Assembly: GCA_963674895.2 (NCBI GenBank)
Contig: CAXXCY010000003.1
Location: 2,046,001-2,110,000 of the forward strand
Reading direction: 5' to 3'
Length of the DNA stretch: 64,000 nt
From: CAXXOK01 sp963674895
GTDB lineage: Bacteria > Bacillota > Clostridia > Christensenellales > Aristaeellaceae
Part shown: in pieces, positions 8,102 through 16,450 of the stretch
How the letters are laid out: every line of letters begins with the position of its first letter
How positions within the stretch are numbered: position 1 is the first letter of the stretch
Position numbers and translations under genes: made by a program
Notes under the pieces: generated by a model
Told to the model about the DNA's origin: nothing
What the model saw: the letters and a program-made list of their open reading frames with translations, nothing else
Databases searched by the model: none

Positions 8102-8666
8102 CAATCGGCATGCGAATCTATTCCAGAAAGAACATGAGGTCTCAGACATAAACCAAATACTAAAGGATGCCTCTCAAATAGACGAGTCTACAGGAATCTA
8201 TAACCGCCGAAAAATTTCAGATATGATTAGTGAACATATCGATCTTTTCCGACGCTATGAAAATGCATTCAGTATCGCTATATTAGATCTTGACTATTTC
8301 AAGAATATTAATGATACCTTCGGGCATAATACCGGAGATGCCATATTGACTCAATTTTCGAAAGAAGTTCAGCCATTATTGCGTATCAATGATTTATTCG
8401 GGAGATGGGGAGGTGACGAATTCATATTGCTTTTGCCGAACAGCAATGATCTTGAATCTTATGCATTGCTTGAAAGGCTGCGAAAGCATATCGAGTCTAC
8501 GGAACTTTTTCCAAGCATAGGCCTTACGTTTTCCGCTGGGATTTGTTCATATCAGCAAAATCTATCTCATTCGGAATTGATTGATAAAGCTGATCAGGCG
8601 TTATATATCGCAAAGAATTCCGGGAAGAATACGGTTAGAATATTCTCTTCTGAATCTGCTTCATAA
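8091..8666 (+). CDS. GGDEF-domain diguanylate cyclase, 5'-truncated at the IS junction
   Basis: A 191-residue open frame whose first codons lie inside the IS right end, with coding sequence continuing directly into a GGDEF domain. Visible motifs are STGIYNRRK near 37 (the usual D-x-LTGLYNRR start), DLDYFKNINDTFGH near 67, and an intact active site WGGDEFILL near 105. GGDEF proteins make cyclic di-GMP and nearly always carry an N-terminal sensor; none remains here, and none is visible left of the IS. The catalytic domain looks whole, but the native start and sensor are lost, so this is probably a relic or expressed only from the IS. Only a TTG start is available. Confidence 0.8.
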   Translation: MTIHNRHANLFQKEHEVSDINQILKDASQIDESTGIYNRRKISDMISEHIDLFRRYENAFSIAILDLDYFKNINDTFGHNTGDAILTQFSKEVQPLLRINDLFGRWGGDEFILLLPNSNDLESYALLERLRKHIESTELFPSIGLTFSAGICSYQQNLSHSELIDKADQALYIAKNSGKNTVRIFSSESAS

Positions 8667-8727
8667 CCTTTATACTCACCATAAGAATAGAAAAGATACT
8701 TCTTTACTTTACACCATCATTTTTCAA

Positions 8728-8790
8728 ATCGTTGAATTTATGCCCGGAGGGTTTCAAATTCAACGATGTCTTTGCAACGATTGGGTTCAG
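8728..8790 (+). repeat. Dispersed hairpin repeat B, copy 1
   Basis: ATCGTTGAATTT and AAATTCAACGAT form perfect 12-bp arms around a 16-nt loop. A 23-nt tail contains a second CAACGAT. Copy 2 is at 19530-19593; the tails match at 18 of 23 positions. A lone half-site occurs at 9007-9018. Confidence 0.65.
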
Positions 8791-8905
8791 ATTTTCAATT
8801 CTCAAGCATTTTTGCTGAATAAATCTACTCTCAAACCTTCAAAACGACTCGATACAACACAACCCAGGTTGCATGAAACCATTATAAATAAAATCTTTTA
8901 GCGTC

Positions 8906-9021
8906 ATGCCAAAAACCATCCACCGATAAATATCACTTTATCAATAGATGGTAACTGATATGGCAAAGGTACAATGAATTGATAAAATGCACCCACCTTG
9001 CAGCAAATCGTTGAATTTGAA
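8906..9021 (+). repeat. Dispersed repeat A, copy 1
   Basis: An 89-bp core (8906-8994) aligns without gaps to 16635-16723 with about 77 identities; the last 36 bases are identical. It folds into a hairpin (CCATC pairing with GATGG) inside an outer TGCCA/TGGCA pair. A weaker match continues about 27 bp further. Confidence 0.7.
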
Positions 9022-9234
9022 CCCCATATGATATTTGACCCGATAGAGACATGTAATCGCATTCAGCTAGCTCGCTTATACTCGGCAGTTTCTGCAATCG
9101 TACAGCAATCGCTTCCATCAGTATGTCAAAAACTGTGGCGCAAATTACCTTTACACGATTTCCCTGAGCTGATATATCGTCCCGCAATCGCGAATGACCG
9201 CATACAATAAACAAATGCAACCCTTGCCAAATCG

Positions 9235-10458
9235 TCAAACCGGCGCAACTGCCGGATCACCGCGCTGTTGGGCCATACCAGCGGCAAGGCCGCCTGCAAA
9301 ATAATCGCCCAGCCCGACAGTTGTGGGATGGGTGACGAAATCCAGCGCTTTACAGGGAACACAAGCTACCAGGGGCCCTACATTTCGGCGGAGTGCTTCA
9401 CAAAATTGCACGCTCTGTAGATCGTCAGGCAGAGCGCATGTTTCACGATAATCCTGCAATTGAAAGTCGTCACCTAATCGAAACCGCGTAGAGGCGAGCA
9501 TCGTGCCGCAGGTGATTGAATGGATAAGCTGCTGCGCGTCTTGTCCGTAGGCAAGCGCCCAAAGCGCCGTGTGAACAATGAGGTTTCGCATGCCAAGCGC
9601 TTTACAGACCTCCTGCACCGCGGTTTCCACTTCTCCGGGATTGAGCAGGTCGGGTGCATACCCCAATAGCTCAAAAAACTCGTCCTCGTTCATGCTCAAT
9701 ACGTTAAGATAAGGCGCAAGGGCCCGGTGCACCAGCTGTCGGAAGTGTTTTACCGTATAACAGCCGTCCTCCATAAAGACAAAGCAGCCAGCGGGCAGGT
9801 GATCGATGGTTTGAACCGTATCCATTAGCCGGTTACGGAGGACAGCCTCGTCCAGCACCTCACTGAAGCATGAAAACAAACAAACCTCCGCCTCCGCGAT
9901 CATAGGATAAAAAGCGTCCGTAATCCGCATGGCAATGCTATCGGGGTCTCTGGAGAACAGCACCCGATTGGGTCTTTGCGTCGTAAACTCGCCGTCAGCG
10001 AGCTGTATACGGCAGCCCGCAGGATATTGCAGGCTGACATGCGGGTATACTTCGCCTGTTTGCTCCGCTATGCTGGAAATAAAGTGTATCTCAGGGGGGA
10101 GGTTTTCTCTGAAAAGTGCGTTGTTGCAGCAGCTCTGCAAAGCGCTGCCGAAACCGAGTTTGTGCATGGCGATGGCCGCGCGGGCCGCCGTGCCGCCAAT
10201 CGTAACGCGATAGTCAAAGCGCCTGGCAAACTCTATAACATCGGACGAGTGTGAAGGCACAAATTCACCGCCGATCCCGCGCTGCATATACCGTAAAACG
10301 GCAATCAGAATATCCCGCTGTGAACGAACATCGCCGCTGATGCGCAGATCCGACAGCGACACCGCAAACTCACGGATCAATGCCTGAACGGTTTCAATAT
10401 TCCACACACACTCAAAATCTATGCACCCATGGAATCCAAGAGCAATTTTATCTTTCAT
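9235..10458 (-). CDS. ADP-dependent sugar kinase (ADP-glucokinase/phosphofructokinase family)
   Basis: A 407-residue ribokinase-superfamily protein resembling ADP-dependent glucokinase/6-phosphofructokinase (PF04587), which phosphorylates a sugar or sugar phosphate with ADP rather than ATP. Signals are VTIGGTAARAAIAMHKLG near 84-101, the NEDEFFEL metal-site motif near 260, and HPTTVGLGDYFAGGL near 378-392, whose GxGD Asp is the catalytic base. The length is shorter than the usual 450-460. Its place behind two class II aldolase genes suggests that it supplies a bisphosphate for cleavage. The family assignment is from motif reading; the specific sugar is unknown. ATG is preceded by a weak AGGA site. 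Confidence 0.7.
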   Translation of the reverse strand: MKDKIALGFHGCIDFECVWNIETVQALIREFAVSLSDLRISGDVRSQRDILIAVLRYMQRGIGGEFVPSHSSDVIEFARRFDYRVTIGGTAARAAIAMHKLGFGSALQSCCNNALFRENLPPEIHFISSIAEQTGEVYPHVSLQYPAGCRIQLADGEFTTQRPNRVLFSRDPDSIAMRITDAFYPMIAEAEVCLFSCFSEVLDEAVLRNRLMDTVQTIDHLPAGCFVFMEDGCYTVKHFRQLVHRALAPYLNVLSMNEDEFFELLGYAPDLLNPGEVETAVQEVCKALGMRNLIVHTALWALAYGQDAQQLIHSITCGTMLASTRFRLGDDFQLQDYRETCALPDDLQSVQFCEALRRNVGPLVACVPCKALDFVTHPTTVGLGDYFAGGLAAGMAQQRGDPAVAPV

Positions 10459-10497
10459 CCATTCAATCCTAATTCAAATCATCCGCTACATGATAAA

Positions 10498-11337
10498 TTA
10501 CACCCTGAACTTTGTCAAAATCTGCATTTTCTCTTCCGCAACACGTTGCACGGCATCTCTTGCAGTTGCCATCACGCCCACAATATCCCGGCCTTCTGCT
10601 GCAAGCCCATCTCTGAGCGCGTTTTTGTAAGCCTCGAAGAAATCGGTGCCGACGTTCAGCTTTGCAACACCCATTTGCACCATCTTTTCAATATCTGCGT
10701 TCGATACGCCGGATCCTCCGTGCACTACGATCGGGCACTCCACGGTTTGTACCAGTTCCTCTAAAAGCTCAAAATTGATCTTCGGTTGGTACTTGTAATT
10801 GCCATGTGCCGTGCCCACCGACACAGCCAGGCAGTCGATACCCGTTTCTTTCACGAATCGGCGCGCGATCTCCGCATTCGTATATCCGGACTCGATTTCT
10901 TCATAGGTTGCATCAGCATTCATAATCTCGCCCAGTTCCGCTTCCACGGAGATATTCCGCCGATGCGCTGCTTCCACAACACGCTTTGTTTCCTTAACGT
11001 TCCAGGCATAATCTTCCATCGACAGATCGATCATCACGCCGGAATAATGATCGTGAATGCACTGCATCGCCTGTTCTACCGAGCGGCCGTGGTCGAGTCC
11101 CAGCGCGATTTTTGTGTTTGCGTGCCTTGAGGCGACGTCCAAAATCGCGAACATAAAATCGGAACCTGCATAATCTACATGGGCATGGTAGGTTTGTATA
11201 ATCAGCGGTGATTTTTGTGCGTCCGCCGCGCGCACCAACGCCTGTGCAGACTCCATGTTAAAACAGTTAAACGCTCCCACCATAATATGGTGCTGTTTGG
11301 CATATTGTAAAATTTCGTTGTAGTTAGATAGGCTCAT
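10498..11337 (-). CDS. Class II fructose/tagatose-bisphosphate aldolase, copy 1
   Basis: A 279-residue zinc-dependent class II aldolase (FbaA/GatY/KbaY family). Visible are GLDHG (about 80; catalytic Asp and zinc His), VEAELGEI (about 132), GTAHG (zinc His, about 175) and VVHGGSG (zinc His and phosphate loop, about 205). An upstream in-frame ATG exists, but AGGAGG directly precedes the ATG at 11337. It ends 39 bp before the ADP-dependent kinase and follows the second aldolase by 17 bp. The enzyme should cleave a ketose bisphosphate to dihydroxyacetone phosphate plus an aldehyde. Fructose versus tagatose cannot be decided by eye. Confidence 0.9.
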   Translation of the reverse strand: MSLSNYNEILQYAKQHHIMVGAFNCFNMESAQALVRAADAQKSPLIIQTYHAHVDYAGSDFMFAILDVASRHANTKIALGLDHGRSVEQAMQCIHDHYSGVMIDLSMEDYAWNVKETKRVVEAAHRRNISVEAELGEIMNADATYEEIESGYTNAEIARRFVKETGIDCLAVSVGTAHGNYKYQPKINFELLEELVQTVECPIVVHGGSGVSNADIEKMVQMGVAKLNVGTDFFEAYKNALRDGLAAEGRDIVGVMATARDAVQRVAEEKMQILTKFRV

Positions 11338-11354
11338 AATGTCCTCCTGGCTTC

Positions 11355-12218
11355 TTAGCAATACAGTTTTGCCCGGTCTGCAGACTTGAACAGCTGGATT
11401 TTCCCATACACCGCTTCCTTCATTACTTCGATGCAGGGCGGGTAGATCGCGTTGGGTTCCCGGATTGCTTTATCCTGTAGAATTTCCCTGCACTTTTGAT
11501 AGAAGGGGTCTTTGATATCACTGGAAATGTTGATCTTATTAATTCCGTTCTCCACTGCCAGGGCAATTTCGCTGTCCAAATTTGACGATCCGCCGTGCAG
11601 CACCAGCGGAATCTGCAATTTTTCCTTGATCGTCCGCAGGAGATCAATTCTCAGCTTGGGTTTCATATCTTTTGGGTAAATACCATGGCTGGTGCCGATA
11701 GCTACCGCAAGTGCATCAATATGCGTTTCGTTTACAAACTGAAGCGCAGCATCCGGATCCGTGAAAATAATGTCCTCAGGCGCAGTCATCTCGGTACTGT
11801 CCGTCAAGCCGATGGTACCCAGCTCACCTTCAACAGATACGCCGCAGGCGTGGGCGACCTCGGTTACCTTCTTGCAAAGCGCTACGTTTTCTTCAAACGG
11901 TTTAATCGACGCGTCGATCATCACGGACGAGTACCCGCAGTGAATGGCCTCTGCCACCTGCTCGTAGGTTGTGCCATGGTCTAAATGGATACAGACAGGA
12001 ATTCTCGCGTTGTTTGCTTCGTCAATCGCAGCTTTCATAAACGAATGCTTCACAAAATGCAATTCGTCGGGATGAATCGCGATAATTACAGGGGATTGCT
12101 TTTTTTCACAGGCTTCCATGACCCCGGTCAGTATCATATTGCTTGAAGTGTTAAACGCCGGAATGGCAAAATTATATTCGTTGGCAACGGCCAGGATGTC
12201 CTTTAGGTTCATTAGCAT
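11355..12218 (-). CDS. Class II fructose/tagatose-bisphosphate aldolase, copy 2
   Basis: A 287-residue paralogue of the adjacent aldolase. It has HLDHGTTYEQ (about 84), VEGELGTIG (about 134), AIGTSHGIYP (about 179) and VLHGGSSNLD (about 210). The glycine-rich phosphate loop reads GGSSN where copy 1 has GGSGV, hinting at a different substrate. CGAGGAAAACAGT precedes the first ATG; a second ATG two codons on is equally possible. Two tandem class II aldolases behind one ABC sugar importer suggest either a two-subunit enzyme or separate stereoisomer specificities. Confidence 0.9.
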   Translation of the reverse strand: MLMNLKDILAVANEYNFAIPAFNTSSNMILTGVMEACEKKQSPVIIAIHPDELHFVKHSFMKAAIDEANNARIPVCIHLDHGTTYEQVAEAIHCGYSSVMIDASIKPFEENVALCKKVTEVAHACGVSVEGELGTIGLTDSTEMTAPEDIIFTDPDAALQFVNETHIDALAVAIGTSHGIYPKDMKPKLRIDLLRTIKEKLQIPLVLHGGSSNLDSEIALAVENGINKINISSDIKDPFYQKCREILQDKAIREPNAIYPPCIEVMKEAVYGKIQLFKSADRAKLYC

Positions 12219-12279
12219 ACTGTTTTCCTCGTTCCTTCATCATGATTTAGAATAACCTTCTTGGCAACCTGTGTACTGC

Positions 12280-13152
12280 TTATTCTTTTACTGCGCCTCC
12301 ACTCATACCGGCGATGAAATATCGCTGAAAGAATAAGAATAAAAGCAAGACGGGAAGCGAGCCCATAAAGCTCATCGCCATCATCTGACTCCAATCATAT
12401 GTATGCTGACCCATCAGCAGATTAATCCCGACCGGCACCGTGCGCATGTCCGTGGTTTTTGTCAAGACAAGCGCGAACAGATACTCGTTCCAGGATTGCA
12501 TAAAGGTGTACATACCCACCGCGACCAAAATGGGAACCGAGATCGGCACGATCACCTTCCAAAGCGCGGTAAACCGCGACGCCCCGTCAATTAAAATGGC
12601 TTCATCCAGCGTTGTGGAGATCGTGTTGAAGTAGCCCGTCACCATGAGGATACAGTAGGGCAGCGTAAACACCAGATATGTCAGTATCAGCGCCCAGTAG
12701 GTATTGAACATCTTCAGGGTTACGATCAGGCTCATATAGGGAATCAACAAAACGATCGGCGGAATCGACTGAACGCTGATGATGACCGTATTGATGAACC
12801 CCTTGAGCGGAAAATCAAATCGGCTGAAAGCATACGCTGCCATGATACCGATCACCAATGTGCAAACGACAACGATGAATGCGATCGCGTAACTATTGAG
12901 GAAGTAACGGATTTTTTCCGGGTCGCTGAAAATGGCAATATATGAGTTAAAGCTGAATGACTTGTCAAAGAACACCGGAGGCCATTCAAAAATCTGATTA
13001 TTCGATTTCAAAGAACTGATAAACATCCAAAGCACAGGGAATCCCGCATATATGGCTCCGCCAATCAGCAGGACCGAAATAATCACTTTGGTGCTTTTAC
13101 GACGCTTTCCTACCATCTTACGAAGTTCCAATCTTTTTTTGTTGTTTGACAT
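12280..13152 (-). CDS. ABC sugar transporter permease (MalG type)
   Basis: A 290-residue permease with six predicted membrane segments and the cytoplasmic EAA-type loop EAILIDGASRFTALWKVI near residue 195. This is the carbohydrate-uptake-1 (MalG/UgpE) pattern. The reading overlaps the upstream permease by 35 bp from the first ATG; an ATG at 13116, one base after the upstream stop, is an alternative start. It partners with the MalF-type protein upstream. No ATP-binding gene lies in the operon, so a shared MsmX/UgpC-like ATPase elsewhere is expected. Confidence 0.9.
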   Translation of the reverse strand: MSNNKKRLELRKMVGKRRKSTKVIISVLLIGGAIYAGFPVLWMFISSLKSNNQIFEWPPVFFDKSFSFNSYIAIFSDPEKIRYFLNSYAIAFIVVVCTLVIGIMAAYAFSRFDFPLKGFINTVIISVQSIPPIVLLIPYMSLIVTLKMFNTYWALILTYLVFTLPYCILMVTGYFNTISTTLDEAILIDGASRFTALWKVIVPISVPILVAVGMYTFMQSWNEYLFALVLTKTTDMRTVPVGINLLMGQHTYDWSQMMAMSFMGSLPVLLLFLFFQRYFIAGMSGGAVKE

Positions 13153-14014
13153 ACAATATGCCTAGGCCGATACAGATAACCAAAGCAATCACTGCCGCAG
13201 ACGACGCAAGGGCGTACTTGCTGCTGTTAAACGCCAGCTTGTAAATATAAACACTCAACGTCTCTGTTGATCGCACAGGTCCGCCGCCCGTCAGCATCCA
13301 AATGACTGCGAAGGACTGAATACACCATACGATGTCCAGCATCGCACCGCTGACCAGAATCGGTTTGATCTGCGGAATCGTAATACGAATAAATTGCCTC
13401 CACGCATTGGCTCCATCTATAGCGGAGCTTTCGTAAAGATCTTTGGAGATTCCCTGCAGCGCTGCCAGAATGCTGATCATAAAAAACGGATATCCGCACC
13501 AGATATTAATAAATGTCAGCACCTGCAGGGCGATCTGCCTGGCACTCAGCCACTCCGTATCTTTCGTTGCCAGGTTTAGTGTTCCCAAGAGAAAGTCCAC
13601 TATCCCCGCCGGTTGAAGCATCAGTTTCCAGAGGATGGCGATGACAGACGCCGTAAACATCCAGGGCAACACATAAATAATACGAAAAAAACCCTTGGTC
13701 CGGCGGCTAAGCTGGTTCGAATTGAGAAGCATGGCAAATCCCAGCCCCAGAGACAGATGGCCAACCACGCTAACGATCACAAATTCGACCGTATTGACTA
13801 TGCTATTCCAAAAATGTTTATCACCCAGCAGCGTACCGTAATTCTCCGCTCCGATGAATTCAGGGTTCTTGACAACGATGGCGTTATTTAGGAAGGAATA
13901 GTAGATTACCAAGCCGATAGGGGCAAGCAACAGGATTAACATAACGATCAACGTTGGCGACAGATAAGCATATGGAGTTAGTTTTTTCTTAATCCGGTCA
14001 TGTCCCATTATCAT
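13118..14014 (-). CDS. ABC sugar transporter permease (MalF/UgpA type)
   Basis: A 298-residue permease with six predicted membrane segments and the EAA-type loop ESSAIDGANAWRQFIRITIP near residue 195. The N terminus has the usual short basic cytoplasmic stretch (HDRIKKKLTPYAYLSP). GAGAGTGA precedes the ATG; a second ATG follows two codons later. It is the second gene of the operon, after the binding protein and a strong stem-loop, and overlaps the MalG-type gene. Confidence 0.9.
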   Translation of the reverse strand: MIMGHDRIKKKLTPYAYLSPTLIVMLILLLAPIGLVIYYSFLNNAIVVKNPEFIGAENYGTLLGDKHFWNSIVNTVEFVIVSVVGHLSLGLGFAMLLNSNQLSRRTKGFFRIIYVLPWMFTASVIAILWKLMLQPAGIVDFLLGTLNLATKDTEWLSARQIALQVLTFINIWCGYPFFMISILAALQGISKDLYESSAIDGANAWRQFIRITIPQIKPILVSGAMLDIVWCIQSFAVIWMLTGGGPVRSTETLSVYIYKLAFNSSKYALASSAAVIALVICIGLGILYVKQQKKIGTS

Positions 14015-14040
14015 TCACTCTCAAACTTTTTGTTGTATGC

Positions 14041-14080
14041 GCTCTGCCGGCAGGAGGAGGGTACACCCTGCCGGCAGAGC
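14041..14080 (-). terminator. GC-rich stem-loop after the sugar-binding protein gene
   Basis: Perfect 14-bp arms (GCTCTGCCGGCAGG and its complement) with a 12-nt loop, located 23 bp after the binding-protein stop. No T-run follows. Likely a 3' stabiliser or partial terminator that sets binding-protein over permease expression. Confidence 0.75.
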
Positions 14081-14102
14081 GAGCGGATAAACCGCCGGTT
14101 GA

Positions 14103-15371
14103 TCAGTTATAAATCGCGTCGATGGCATCCTGCACATTCTGCAGGAAGGTATCCACGTCAACAGATCCTTCCATATAGGGGATCAGTTCATCGATATATT
14201 CGGTCATAAAGGTATTGGCTTCCTTCATGCCGATGAACTCGTTAATCGGGAATCCTTTCATGTACATGTCGTACACAGCCAGGAATACTTCATCAGCGCC
14301 GACGTAGTTGGGTGTGGCAACAGTGCTGCCGGGGAACGCGGATTGCGTTACCGCCAGGTCACCGTTGAGCTCGCCGTTAAACAGGTATTCGATGAACTTC
14401 ATGGCTTCTACTTTGTGCTGGCTGTTTTCTGTTACGCCCAGCGCCCAGCTGGCGACACACATGCCGCTCTTGCCTTCAAAGCCGTCCCGCACCGGAACAG
14501 GCGAAGCAACGATGTTCATGTCGGGAGAGTTTCTCCTGTACGAGGTTAGCGTTGCCATTGAGTTGATGACGAACGCCAAGTTTCCGCTGGAGAAATTTGA
14601 GGTCATGTCCGGCTCTGTCAAGGAGCTCATGCCCGGATATAGGTAACCGGAATCATATAGCTCTTTCATGAATTCGGCAAATACCTTCAGGTCCTCATTT
14701 CCGGCAATTGCATACTCGCCGGCCGCGTTCTTCATCTTAATGTCGGACGCCCAAGCAAAACCCATGTAGGTATTTTGGATCCCCGAGGGAGAAGACGTGT
14801 CAAGATTCAGCGCGAAGGGATAATAACCGTTTTCGGTGATTACCTTGCAGGTTTCCTTGAACTCGGACCAGGTTTTGGGCAGTTCGGTAATCCCGCACTT
14901 CTCCAAAAGGTCCATGTTCGCAAACATCGGGTAAGCGTAGTTGACAACCGGGAGAGCATAAGCCGCGCCTTTCGCGGTCCACTGATCATTGAGCAGGGAC
15001 TGATCGAAATTGGCCTCAACCATTAAATCCGACAGATTGGTCAGGATGCCCTGATCCGCAAAGTCGTACACCCAGCTGCCGTCAACGCTGACGATATCAG
15101 CCACTGTGCCTGTGGTTGCTCCCGAAACGATCGCGGTTTTCGTATCGGAGAACGGCGCGTTTAGAAGTTCAACTTTCACGCCGGTCAGCGCATAGTATTG
15201 ATCCACGATGTTCTGGACATAGCCTTCAGGCGCTTCCACAGCCCACCACTGCTGCCATTCAAGGACGATTCCCGTATCTTCTGCCTGAGCCGAGGCAAAT
15301 GAAGCGAGGGAAAGCAGCAGCATTGTCGAGAGTAGCAGAGAGACGATTTTGCGTAGACCATGGTTTTTCAT
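14103..15371 (-). CDS. Extracellular sugar-binding protein of an ABC importer
   Basis: A 422-residue family 1 solute-binding protein. A signal peptide spans residues 1-30 (basic start, hydrophobic LLSTMLLLSLASFA, cleavage after SAQA or SFASA). There is no lipobox cysteine. The mature protein shows the family's two-lobed pattern, with AVTQSAFPGS near 335. A longer reading starts 16 codons upstream, but AAGGAGGAATACTA precedes this ATG. It captures the sugar for the two permeases downstream. The ligand is unknown; the downstream aldolases and kinase imply a hexose or hexose derivative. Confidence 0.92.
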   Translation of the reverse strand: MKNHGLRKIVSLLLSTMLLLSLASFASAQAEDTGIVLEWQQWWAVEAPEGYVQNIVDQYYALTGVKVELLNAPFSDTKTAIVSGATTGTVADIVSVDGSWVYDFADQGILTNLSDLMVEANFDQSLLNDQWTAKGAAYALPVVNYAYPMFANMDLLEKCGITELPKTWSEFKETCKVITENGYYPFALNLDTSSPSGIQNTYMGFAWASDIKMKNAAGEYAIAGNEDLKVFAEFMKELYDSGYLYPGMSSLTEPDMTSNFSSGNLAFVINSMATLTSYRRNSPDMNIVASPVPVRDGFEGKSGMCVASWALGVTENSQHKVEAMKFIEYLFNGELNGDLAVTQSAFPGSTVATPNYVGADEVFLAVYDMYMKGFPINEFIGMKEANTFMTEYIDELIPYMEGSVDVDTFLQNVQDAIDAIYN

Positions 15372-15418
15372 TAGTATTCCTCCTTTTATTTTGCTTGTGC
15401 GCATAGTGGTGTGCCTCA

Positions 15419-15470
15419 ATAGTACATGAAATAATATTTCTTGTCAATATGAAAATAATATTTTTTTCAT
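15419..15470 (-). promoter_or_regulatory. Promoter of the sugar ABC operon with operator in its spacer
   Basis: On the minus strand TTGACA (15447-15442), 17-bp spacer, TACTAT (15424-15419). The palindrome TGAAATAATATTTC (15427-15440) fills the spacer, and a second, longer ATGAAAA...TTTTCAT repeat (15449-15470) lies directly upstream. Both are good candidates for the RpiR-type protein encoded divergently. Confidence 0.7.
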
Positions 15471-15488
15471 GACTCCTTTCAATTCCTG

Positions 15489-15517
15489 TTGACGAAACAA
15501 TCTCTATCCCTCATAAT
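15489..15517 (+). promoter_or_regulatory. Promoter candidate for the RpiR-type regulator
   Basis: TTGACG, 17-bp spacer, CATAAT. It leaves a leader of about 95 nt. Confidence 0.45.
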
Positions 15518-15616
15518 ATTGGTACCGGGAGCGATGCAAGCAAACGGGCGGCAGGTGAAAAGAAATTTTTTATTTCAGACACGGTTCTTCGCTACAAGCA
15601 ATTGGAGGAACATACG

Positions 15617-16450
15617 GTGAACGATAACGCAGTGCTTGAAAACATTCTAGAATCATATGATATCCTGTTTAGCGCCGAAAAAAAAGTCGCAAACTACATC
15701 ATGAACAATCCGCACGAAGTAATAGAATTGAATGTTGTCGAGCTAGCGCTTAAAAGCAATGTAAGCGATGCCACGGTCATTCGCTTTTGCAAACATATCG
15801 GATATGACGGCTATCATCAGTTTCGTATCATGCTGGCACGCACTTTAGCGCCGCAGCCCAGGCAAGATAAACCTGACCTGTTTTCTGATTCCCCAAACGA
15901 AATCTATGAAAACATATTGAAGACGGTTGAGCAAATCTGCAGGAATCACGAAAATACCGGGCTATTTGAGAAATGCGCCGAGTTGATTGCCCAAAGCGAT
16001 ATTGTACATGTTATTGCCAAGGGCAACACAGCGACGCTTTCCCAGTATTTCGGGTTTCGGCTGGAAAGAATCGGGATCCGGGCCATGTACAATGATGATC
16101 CCGTATATTTCATCAACCACATTAATCTCGCATCATCAAACGATATCGTAATCGGAATTTCCAAATCCGGAAGCACGAAATCCGTCATCAACGGCATCGA
16201 ACTTGCCAAGAAAAAGAACTTGAAAACAATCGCGATTACGCGTTCCAGGCAGTCTCATATCGCCAACGCGGTAGATTACGCCCTGATTTCCTCGGGCATC
16301 AAGGAATCGCTGAACTATCAAAAAGACTACGATCACCTCAATGAGATCATTATCATCAATACGCTGCTTCAAACGCTGATTGGCACGAAAAAAGGCGAGA
16401 TCGGAAACGCCGAACAGCTGGAATATATCCTTTCGGATGACAAGCTATAA
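15617..16450 (+). CDS. RpiR-family regulator (HTH plus SIS domain)
   Basis: A 277-residue RpiR/MurR-type regulator. The N-terminal HTH_6 domain (about 5-80) contains ALKSNVSDATVIRFCKHIGY. The sugar-phosphate isomerase-like SIS domain (about 120-250) contains AKGNTATLSQYFG and GISKSGSTKSV, where phosphosugars bind. GTG with GGAGG nine bases upstream is preferred over an upstream TTG that overlaps the Shine-Dalgarno. It is divergent from the sugar ABC/aldolase operon and probably senses a phosphosugar made by that pathway, acting on the palindromes at 15427-15470. Confidence 0.92.
   Translation: MNDNAVLENILESYDILFSAEKKVANYIMNNPHEVIELNVVELALKSNVSDATVIRFCKHIGYDGYHQFRIMLARTLAPQPRQDKPDLFSDSPNEIYENILKTVEQICRNHENTGLFEKCAELIAQSDIVHVIAKGNTATLSQYFGFRLERIGIRAMYNDDPVYFINHINLASSNDIVIGISKSGSTKSVINGIELAKKKNLKTIAITRSRQSHIANAVDYALISSGIKESLNYQKDYDHLNEIIIINTLLQTLIGTKKGEIGNAEQLEYILSDDKL

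Larger units (their letters stand above)
8667..9234. other. Non-coding region with dispersed palindromic repeats
   Basis: About 570 bp with no credible gene. It holds one copy of each of two repeat families described separately (8728-8790 and 8906-9021). Both families recur at 16635-16750 and 19530-19593. Confidence 0.6.

Noticed and set aside
6873..8109. A target-site duplication for the IS3-family element.
   Set aside because: The flanks (CAAC / CAAT) are not identical over three or four bases in register, so none is claimed.
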